From assembly GCA_050953005.1 (NCBI GenBank), contig JBMNLV010000011.1, forward strand, positions 45,479 through 109,478: a stretch of DNA of 64,000 bases, in the 5' to 3' direction. A model generated the notes under the pieces. The model was not told where the DNA came from. It saw only the letters and a list, made by a program, of their open reading frames with translations, and made no database searches. This DNA comes from UBA6115 sp050953005. Its GTDB lineage: Bacteria > Bacillota > Clostridia > Christensenellales > Aristaeellaceae. Numbering within the stretch: position 1 is the stretch's first letter; the number at the start of each line of letters is the position of its first letter. Shown in pieces: positions 57,908-64,000 of this stretch. A program made the translations under genes and the position numbers.

Positions 57908-59415
57908 CAGCCCTTCTCCCGTCGCAGGGAGGCCTCAAACAGCGTGGTGCGCACAGCGCGGTCCCAGTCCCTGAGGCGTTCTTGCCGCAGCTGAGCGTCC
58001 CATTCAGGCGTAAAGGCGCGTTCCAGCTGCCATTTCCCGGCTGCCTGGGCGGGGCTTGAAAACATCCCGACTCCCAGGCCGGCCAGCAGGGCGGCGCCCA
58101 GGGCGGTGGTCTCGCGCACCTTCGGGCGGGACACGGTGATGCCGGAAATATCCGCCTGCATCTGCATCAGCAGGTTGTTGGCGGTGGCTCCGCCATCCAC
58201 GCGCAGGGTCTCCGGCGCGCGGCCCAGGGAAGCGGCCATCAGCTGCAAAAGGTCGTTTGACTGGAAGGCAATGGATTCCAGCGCGGCGCGCGCCAGATGG
58301 GCGGCCTTGGTGCCGCGGCTGAAGCCGGTCAGCGTGCCCCGGGCGTACATGTCCCAGTAGGGCGCGCCCAGGCCGGTAAAGGCCGGTACAAAGCACGCGC
58401 CGGCGGTATCGGGAACCTGTGCCGCCAGTTCCTCTGACTGGGCGGCGGAGTCAATCAGCCCCAGTTCATCGCGCAGCCACTGGATGGCGGCGCCGGCGAC
58501 AAACACGCTGCCTTCCAGCGCGTACACCGGCTTGCCGTTTAGGCGCCAGGCCATGGTGGTCAGCAGGCCGCGCTCATCGCGCACCGGGCGCGCGCCGGTA
58601 TTCATCAGCATGAAGCAACCGGTGCCATAGGTATTCTTGACCGCGCCTTCCTCCAGGCAGCCCTGCCCGAACAGCGCCGCGTGCTGATCGCCCGCCAGCG
58701 CCGCGATAGGGATGGCCTGGCCCAAAAAGCACTCATCCAGTGTGCCGATAACCCCTGCTGTGTCCTTTACCTGCGGCAAAAGCGCGCGGGGTATGTTGAG
58801 CACGCGCAGCAGGTCTTCGTCCCAGTCCTGTTCCTTCAGGTTAAACAGCATCGTGCGCGCGGCGTTGGTGGCGTCCGTTACATGCGTCCGCCCGCCCGTC
58901 AGGTGCCAGGCGAGGAAGCTGTCCACCGTGCCAAAGCACAATTCGCCCCTCTCCGCGCGCGCCTGGGCGCCGGTTTCATCCAGCAGCCAGCGGATCTTGG
59001 AGGCTGAGAAATAGGCGTCGGGCACCAGGCCGGTTTTGTCCCGGATCATCTCCGCCAGGCCGTCCCGCTTGAGGCGCTCGATGATGGGCGCCGTGCGGCG
59101 GCATTGCCAGACGATGGCGCGGTGGATGGGCCAGCCGGTTTTCCGGTCCCAAATCAGGGTGGTTTCCCGCTGGTTGGTGATGCCGATGGCGGCGATCTCC
59201 CGCGGCTGGATGCCGCCCTCGGCAAGCGCCTGGCGCATCGCGCGCACGGTGGTGTCCACCAGGTCCATGGGCTCATGCTCCACCCAGCCGGGCTGCGGGT
59301 AGTGCTGGGTGAACTCAAAGGCCGCCGATGCGCTCAGGCGGCCTTCGGGCGTGAACACGATGGCCCGGGAGGAGGTGGTTCCCTGGTCAAGCGCCAGGAG
59401 AAATTGTCTGTTCAT
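57907..59415 (-). CDS. glpK: Glycerol kinase
   Basis: A 502-residue FGGY kinase making glycerol 3-phosphate. LALDQGTTSSRAIVF (residues 7-21), ITNQRETTLIWDRKTGWPIH, TYGTGCFMLMNTG and RVDGGATANNLLMQMQADI are all present. Full length. It is placed between a PQQ-propeller protein and an RNA methyltransferase, not beside glpF or a dehydrogenase; the GlpA-like gene at 27.5-28.9 kb may complete the pathway. It starts 17 bases after the propeller gene ends on the same strand. Confidence 0.95.
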   Translation of the reverse strand: MNRQFLLALDQGTTSSRAIVFTPEGRLSASAAFEFTQHYPQPGWVEHEPMDLVDTTVRAMRQALAEGGIQPREIAAIGITNQRETTLIWDRKTGWPIHRAIVWQCRRTAPIIERLKRDGLAEMIRDKTGLVPDAYFSASKIRWLLDETGAQARAERGELCFGTVDSFLAWHLTGGRTHVTDATNAARTMLFNLKEQDWDEDLLRVLNIPRALLPQVKDTAGVIGTLDECFLGQAIPIAALAGDQHAALFGQGCLEEGAVKNTYGTGCFMLMNTGARPVRDERGLLTTMAWRLNGKPVYALEGSVFVAGAAIQWLRDELGLIDSAAQSEELAAQVPDTAGACFVPAFTGLGAPYWDMYARGTLTGFSRGTKAAHLARAALESIAFQSNDLLQLMAASLGRAPETLRVDGGATANNLLMQMQADISGITVSRPKVRETTALGAALLAGLGVGMFSSPAQAAGKWQLERAFTPEWDAQLRQERLRDWDRAVRTTLFEASLRREKG

Positions 59416-59432
59416 ACTGCTCCTTTGATAGC

Positions 59433-62180
59433 TTACTCCAATCGGATGCCGTACAGGCGGTGGTTGTCGCGGCTGGCGGTGCCGATGACCAGGATCTCAT
59501 TGTACACCGCGGGGGAACCTTCAATCGCGCCCTCCAGGTTCAGGGTATGAAGCACCCGGCCGCTGCGGGCTTCGATCAGGTAGAGCGTGCCGTCCAGCCC
59601 GGCCTGCACCACGCGCGCGCGGCCATCCGCGTCATATACGGCGACCGGGGAGGAAATGGCCCCGCCGGGAACCGGCAAGCGCCAGAATTCCTGGCCGGTT
59701 TGTTTGTTCAGCGCCAGCACGGTGGCGCCATCCTCTGTCAGGTTGACGGTAAAGATGACCAGGTCGGCGATCTGCCCCTGGCCAACCACCGGGCTGGCCT
59801 TAAGCCCGCCGCGCTCATCCTTGTCATACTTGGCCTTGACGGACACCGCCCAGACCTCCTCGCCGGTGAGCGCGTTGATGCGCCGGAGAACCGCGTTGCC
59901 GTCGCGCCGTGTGCGCGCGAACACCGTGGTGCCGGTATACAGCGCCAGGGTGTCGTTATTCTCCAAATCCAGCGCGGGCGTGGCGTCGGTGTTGTCCCCG
60001 GTGTCAAAGGCCCAGACCGTCTGCATGGTGGTGGTATCCACCGCGCGCAGGATGCCCTGCTTGTCGGCGATGAAGGCATATGGGCCGTACATTGCCGTAG
60101 AGCCTTCCACGCTGACTGAGGTGTTCTTTTGCTGCGCGGTCTTGCTGAGCAGGTAGACGGTTTGCGGGTCGATGGTCAGGCTGGTGGGGTTTTTGAAGTC
60201 ATATACTGTATTCAGCTTGACGGTATACAACAGGCCGTTTTCGCCGGCAACCACAAAGGTATCGGCATCACGCAGGAACAGCCCTGTGCCGTCGAAGGCG
60301 CCGTTGGTGGAATGCTGTTTCTGGCTTTTGGTTTGGCGGCCGTTGATGAACATGGCCTGAGACTGGTCAATCAGGTTGTACAGGTACATTCCGATCTGGC
60401 CGGTTTTACCGGGCATGATGGATACGCCCTGGCCGAAGGCAATCAGGGGCCTGCCAAAAGCATCTACCGCGACGGAGCCCTTGAGGGGGTAGCCGATGTC
60501 GATCGGGTCGCGTGTGGGTTGGCCGTCCGCCAGGTCCAGGAAATAGACCTTGCCGTCCTGCGCGGCGGCGATCACTTCTTTGAGCGCGCTGGTATTTATT
60601 TTATCTTCCACAATGTTCATGCCGGAGCGCGTCTCCAGCGTCCATTTGACAATGGCCGGCTGGCCGGTCCAGCCCATGCCGTACAGCGTGCCGTCGTTTT
60701 TGGTATGCAGGCCGCCCAGCTCTGCCTGCCAGCGGATGCTCATCTGCTCCAGCGGCATGGGGGCCACGCCGAAGGCCGCGTTTTGCCGCATGTTGTCACC
60801 GCGGAAGGTAAACACGCCGCCCGGATAATAGGTGTACAAGTCGCCGCCCTGGGCGTTGAGGGGCTCCGCGCGCTGGTAATCGCTTTGTTTTTTGCTGCCG
60901 ATGTAGGCCGCTTCAGAAATCCTCGTCTTCTGCGGGCCGTAGTCCTCGTGGGCGCTGATCACCAGCGCGGGCATCGGCGTAGCGGTCGGCGCAGGCGTCG
61001 CTTTGGGTGGCGGGGTTTCCGTCGGCTCCTGGGCCATCATATCTTCCGGCAGGCCGTCCTCGGGGAACTCGGCCATCATGTCCTCGGGAATCTCGTCCTC
61101 AGGGGTCTCGGCCATCATGTCCTCGGGAATCTCGTTTTCGGGGAGCTCGGCCATTATATCCTCGGGAATCTCGTCCTCAGGGAGCTCGGCCATCATATCC
61201 TCGGGAATTTCTTCCTCAGGGAATTCCGACGTTGGCGGAGCCTGGGTGAATACCGGCAGCAGGCTGAGCAATGAGACCGGTGTTGCCGTGACGCTTTGGG
61301 CAGATGCGGCGTCCTGGCCGATCTGTTCGGTTGGGGGGATAAAACCGGTCGGGTCGGCTGCCGGGGGCTGAGAGGGCGGGGGATCCGGGGTAGGCGTTGG
61401 CGGCTCCGGCGTGGGCGTCGGGGGCTCCGGTGTCGCGGTGGGAGCGGCTACAGTCAGATGGATCGTTTTGTCTGTGGTATACAGCACTTTGCCCACCACA
61501 ATGCCCGCGGTCAGCGTGGTGCTCATGGGTTTGGTTAAAATGGCGCTCAGCGTCCAGATGGTGTTGTTGGGCGCGTCCACCGCTTCCGTGACGCCGTTGA
61601 TCTCATTGCCTACCTCGTCAATGATGCGCACGCCGTCGATCGCCTTATCGGCGGTGAAGGTAAACACTGTCTTGACGCCGGTTTGCACCGTGTACTCAGG
61701 CGTATCAAACTTGATCAGCCGGGGCGGATCGGTTTTCTTCAGCCCCAGCAGCTTCAGGCCGCTGTCCACCACGTTGGTGGAAATGCTCCTGGCGCTGCCC
61801 AGGATGCCGGTGGCGTCCTTGGGGATCAGGAAATAGCTGCCGGCCAGCAGGAGGCCGCACAGCAGCAGTAGACTGAGCAGTACCAAAGGCCAGCGGCGCG
61901 GGTGCAGCTCGTCATCGTCATGATAATAATCGTCATACGCCGGCCGGTCCGCGGCCTGCGGATCGCGTACGGACAGATTGTAGTTGCTTTCCTCGTAGAC
62001 TTGCGGCGGCGCCTGGCGTGCGCGGGGCTGGGAGGCGTCATATCCGCCCAGGGGCATGGGCGCCTGCTCATCCTGCGGGAAGCCGGCGCGCTGCGGCTGC
62101 TGCGCCGGTGTGCTTTCAGGCTGCCTGTGTCGGTCAGCGCGGCGCCGGCGCGGCTGTTGGGGCTGATGATAGCTGGACAT
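59433..62180 (-). CDS. Membrane-anchored PQQ-like beta-propeller protein with tandem repeats
   Basis: A 915-residue protein. Residues 1-90 are a Gln/Pro/Arg-rich cytoplasmic tail. A single membrane helix follows at about 95-118 (LVLLSLLLLCGLLL). A beta-sandwich-like domain covers about 140-250, then a Pro/Thr-rich stalk (PEPPTPTPEPPTPTP) and five 13-residue repeats with core EIPEDMMAE. The C-terminal 460 residues form a WD40/PQQ-like propeller with strands such as GKVYFLDLADG and LYLIEARSGRVLHTLNLEG. The propeller would lie outside the cell, perhaps as a scaffold or sensor. The start at MSSYHQ follows AAGGAG. Confidence 0.82.
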   Translation of the reverse strand: MSSYHQPQQPRRRRADRHRQPESTPAQQPQRAGFPQDEQAPMPLGGYDASQPRARQAPPQVYEESNYNLSVRDPQAADRPAYDDYYHDDDELHPRRWPLVLLSLLLLCGLLLAGSYFLIPKDATGILGSARSISTNVVDSGLKLLGLKKTDPPRLIKFDTPEYTVQTGVKTVFTFTADKAIDGVRIIDEVGNEINGVTEAVDAPNNTIWTLSAILTKPMSTTLTAGIVVGKVLYTTDKTIHLTVAAPTATPEPPTPTPEPPTPTPDPPPSQPPAADPTGFIPPTEQIGQDAASAQSVTATPVSLLSLLPVFTQAPPTSEFPEEEIPEDMMAELPEDEIPEDIMAELPENEIPEDMMAETPEDEIPEDMMAEFPEDGLPEDMMAQEPTETPPPKATPAPTATPMPALVISAHEDYGPQKTRISEAAYIGSKKQSDYQRAEPLNAQGGDLYTYYPGGVFTFRGDNMRQNAAFGVAPMPLEQMSIRWQAELGGLHTKNDGTLYGMGWTGQPAIVKWTLETRSGMNIVEDKINTSALKEVIAAAQDGKVYFLDLADGQPTRDPIDIGYPLKGSVAVDAFGRPLIAFGQGVSIMPGKTGQIGMYLYNLIDQSQAMFINGRQTKSQKQHSTNGAFDGTGLFLRDADTFVVAGENGLLYTVKLNTVYDFKNPTSLTIDPQTVYLLSKTAQQKNTSVSVEGSTAMYGPYAFIADKQGILRAVDTTTMQTVWAFDTGDNTDATPALDLENNDTLALYTGTTVFARTRRDGNAVLRRINALTGEEVWAVSVKAKYDKDERGGLKASPVVGQGQIADLVIFTVNLTEDGATVLALNKQTGQEFWRLPVPGGAISSPVAVYDADGRARVVQAGLDGTLYLIEARSGRVLHTLNLEGAIEGSPAVYNEILVIGTASRDNHRLYGIRLE
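61029..61223 (-). repeat. Five 39-bp tandem coding repeats
   Basis: Five in-frame units of 13 codons encode variants of LPEDEIPEDMMAE. The third and fourth positions and the first residue vary. The total is exactly 195 bases. The array forms a strongly acidic stalk in the propeller protein. It is likely to vary in copy number between strains. Confidence 0.9.
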
Positions 62181-62213
62181 CAACACGCTCCTTTCGGGTG
62201 TGCCATGTATAGG

Positions 62214-63599
62214 TCAGTAGGCGATTTTCCTGTAGATATAGTGCACAAGCTCGCTCAGGGCGATCCGCTCCTGGGCCATGCTGTCCCGGTCACGCACGGT
62301 GACCGTGTCGTCCTCCAAGGTATCGAAGTCCACCGTGACGCAATAGGGGGTGCCGGCTTCATCCGCCCTGCGGTAGCGCTTGCCGATGGAGCCGGACTCA
62401 TCGTAATCCGTCATAAAATGACGGGAAAGCTCTTTGTGAATCTCACGGGCTTTGTCGCCCAGTTTGTTTTTTTGCAGCGGCAGCACAGCCACCTTGAAGG
62501 GCGCCAGCGCCGGATGCAGCCGCAGCACCACGCGGATGTCGCCGCCCTCGAGCTCTTCCTCATCATAGGCGTCGCACAGGAAGGCCAGGGCCATGCGGTC
62601 CGCGCCCAGGGAGGGCTCCACCACGTAGGGAATGAAGCGCTCATTGGTGACAGGGTCGATGTATTCCATGTTCTCGCCGCTGTGCTCCTGGTGCTGCTTC
62701 AGGTCAAAATCGGTACGGTCGGCAATGCCCCACAACTCGCCCCAGCCAAAGGGGAAAAGATACTCAAAGTCGGTGGTGGCAACTGAATAGTGGGACAGCT
62801 CCTCGGGCGAGTGATCCCTCAAGCGCAGGCGGTCTTTCTTGATGCCCAGCCCCAGCAGCCAATTATGGCAAAAGGTTCGCCAGTACTCAAACCATTCCAG
62901 GTCGCTGCCCGGGCGGCAGAAAAATTCCAGCTCCATTTGCTCAAATTCGCGTGTGCGGAAAATGAAGTTGCCCGGGGTGATCTCATTGCGGAAGGATTTG
63001 CCGATCTGGGCGACGCCCAGGGGCAGTTTGCGCCGGGTGGAGCGGACAATGTTTTTGAAGTTGACAAAAATCCCCTGGGCGGTCTCCGGGCGCAGATAAA
63101 TCTCAGCCGCTGAGTCCTCCGTCACGCCCTGGTGGGTCTTGAACATCATGTTGAACTTGCGGATGCCGGTGAAATCGGCTTTGCCGCAGGCAGGACAGAC
63201 AAGCTGATGCTCCTTGATGTAGGCCTCCAGCTGCTCGTTGGACCAGCCGTTCACCTCGATGGACTCGCCCTTTTTCCGGGCATCGTCCTCGATGAGCTGG
63301 TCGGCGCGGAAGCGGGCTTTGCAGGCCTTGCAGTCCATGAGCGGGTCATTGAAGTTGCCGGCATGGCCGGAAGCCACCCAGACATTGCGGTTCATCAGAA
63401 TCGCGCTGTCAAGCCCGACATTGTGCTCGCTTTCCTGGACAAATTTCTTCCACCAGGCACGCTTGACATTGTTTTTGAATTCCACGCCCAGCGGGCCGTA
63501 ATCCCAGGTGTTGGCCAGGCCGCCGTAAATCTCGGAGCCTGAAAAAATATAGCCGCGGACTTTGCACAGGGCGACCAGCTTATCCATTGTTAATAACAC
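62214..63599 (-). CDS. glyQS: Glycyl-tRNA synthetase, single-chain class II type
   Basis: A 461-residue enzyme charging tRNA-Gly. Class II motifs: motif 2 FRNEITPGNFIFRTREFEQM, motif 3 GADRMALAFLC, RPETAQGIFVNF. Zinc-binding Cys pairs CKACKAR and CPACGKAD. The anticodon domain is C-terminal. I choose the GTG at 63599 because GGAGG lies 7 bases upstream; the ATG four codons later is too far from it. It heads the long minus-strand run, with a strong promoter and a leader of only about 23 bases, so there is no room for a T-box. Confidence 0.95.
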   Translation of the reverse strand: MLLTMDKLVALCKVRGYIFSGSEIYGGLANTWDYGPLGVEFKNNVKRAWWKKFVQESEHNVGLDSAILMNRNVWVASGHAGNFNDPLMDCKACKARFRADQLIEDDARKKGESIEVNGWSNEQLEAYIKEHQLVCPACGKADFTGIRKFNMMFKTHQGVTEDSAAEIYLRPETAQGIFVNFKNIVRSTRRKLPLGVAQIGKSFRNEITPGNFIFRTREFEQMELEFFCRPGSDLEWFEYWRTFCHNWLLGLGIKKDRLRLRDHSPEELSHYSVATTDFEYLFPFGWGELWGIADRTDFDLKQHQEHSGENMEYIDPVTNERFIPYVVEPSLGADRMALAFLCDAYDEEELEGGDIRVVLRLHPALAPFKVAVLPLQKNKLGDKAREIHKELSRHFMTDYDESGSIGKRYRRADEAGTPYCVTVDFDTLEDDTVTVRDRDSMAQERIALSELVHYIYRKIAY

Positions 63600-63628
63600 G
63601 GCGCTTCCTCCTCATCATAAACGAATTC

Positions 63629-63657
63629 ATCATAGGACTACAGGGGCGGTTTGTCAA
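63629..63657 (-). promoter_or_regulatory. Strong promoter of the glyS operon
   Basis: Perfect TTGACA (63652-63657), 17 bases, TATGAT (63629-63634) on the minus strand. Confidence 0.8.
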
Positions 63658-63852
63658 GAAAACACTGGATTCCAGGGCGCTTCATGGCAGGGGTGCCCCG
63701 CTTGCCTGCGCTTCGTGCGGTGGATGCCCCCAGGGCGAAAATCACGCGGCAGGGCCGGTTTTGCATATATCGCAAAAACGCTCCGCTTTCCGCGTGATTC
63801 TGTAACCGGCGCGCAGTATTCCGCTGCCCTGCGGCGTCGCAGCGAGGCTCTC
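63658..63852. other. Intergenic region without recognised gene
   Basis: About 195 GC-rich bases between the glyS promoter and repeat B2. It contains several short inverted segments but no open frame with a ribosome site and no RNA gene I can name. Confidence 0.5.
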
Positions 63853-64000
63853 TTATACTGAACGAATGAGTAAATGCACTGATGGGGCGAGGATTGTTAA
63901 TGGTTGCGCTAAGCCGGAAGAATGAGGCGTAGCCGGAGCCTACGCCGAATGAAAGAGACAACGCGCAGGCGCAAAAAGACCGTCTCATCGAAGCATTTAT
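63853..64000. repeat. Repeat family B, copy B2 (cut by window end)
   Basis: It starts TTATACTGAACGAATGAG and matches copy B1 over its whole visible length with scattered substitutions. The right terminus lies beyond the window. Confidence 0.8.

Noticed and set aside
61029..61223. Regular 39-bp repeats as a CRISPR candidate
   Set aside because: The period is a multiple of three, there are no spacers, and it is in frame in a long gene; these are protein repeats.
63600..63850. T-box leader upstream of glyS
   Set aside because: The promoter leaves a leader of only about 23 bases and no T-box sequence or antiterminator is seen.
1..64000. tRNA and rRNA genes
   Set aside because: No T-loop consensus with matching cloverleaf and no rRNA-like stretch was noticed on reading both strands; a covariance search was not possible.

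Overview
The window is GC-rich (roughly 60 %), tightly packed and mostly coded on the minus strand. It reads as a chromosomal segment of a Gram-positive, probably anaerobic Clostridia-type Firmicute. The pointers are strong AGGAGG-type ribosome sites with many GTG and TTG starts, the ecfA1-ecfA2-ecfT-truA order, a DUF4364 protein, single-chain bacterial/archaeal-type glycyl-tRNA synthetase, a group III phosphofructokinase, PduL-type phosphotransacylase and heterodimeric ABC exporters. A Christensenellales-like lineage is a guess. No rRNA, tRNA, phage or CRISPR array was recognised.

Layout. 1-3.9 kb: a heterodimeric ABC exporter (first subunit cut by the window edge) behind a promoter with a perfect palindrome in its spacer. 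4-9 kb: mscS, pduL, an O6-alkylguanine transferase, a double zinc-ribbon protein, and an XRE regulator / DUF2975-like membrane protein / exported protein module. 9-13 kb: a NAD salvage cluster (nadD divergent from nadE-pncB). 13-15.7 kb: an AT-rich acquired island with an Mrr-like nuclease whose 3' end is interrupted by a complete IS1182/IS5-type element. 15.8-24.5 kb: a TrmH-family methylase, a catalytically dead trypsin-like protein convergent with a secreted clostripain, a CofE-like ligase, and a metallo-beta-lactamase-fold protein. 24.5-29 kb: a three-gene flavoprotein operon (GlpA-like, GlpB-like, CoA-disulfide reductase/rhodanese). 29.2-29.8 kb: a decayed IS630 copy.

29.8-43.1 kb is the most distinctive accessory region. 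It holds a TetR regulator, two alpha/beta hydrolases, a CoA-transferase, a complete branched-chain-type (Liv) ABC importer, a KAS III-like synthase, an SDR reductase and a thiolase. Together these look like uptake, CoA activation and thiolytic cleavage of an unknown carboxylic or keto acid. LivG carries a coiled-coil N-terminal extension of about 230 residues.

43.4-64 kb returns to housekeeping: pfkA behind an IS110 remnant, a HerA-like ATPase, and a long minus-strand run from glyS (strong promoter at 63.65 kb) through a PQQ-propeller protein, glpK, a methyltransferase, an RluA synthase, tgt, ecfA1-ecfA2-ecfT, truA, a Rad3-type helicase, DUF4364 and a fused ispDF.

Across the window are two families of short non-coding repeats (family A at 6.67, 16.33 and 32.65 kb; family B at 23.38 and 63.85 kb). 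They differ inside but share nearly the same inverted termini, ATACTGAW...WTCAGTAT. In two places they supply the stop codon of the neighbouring gene.
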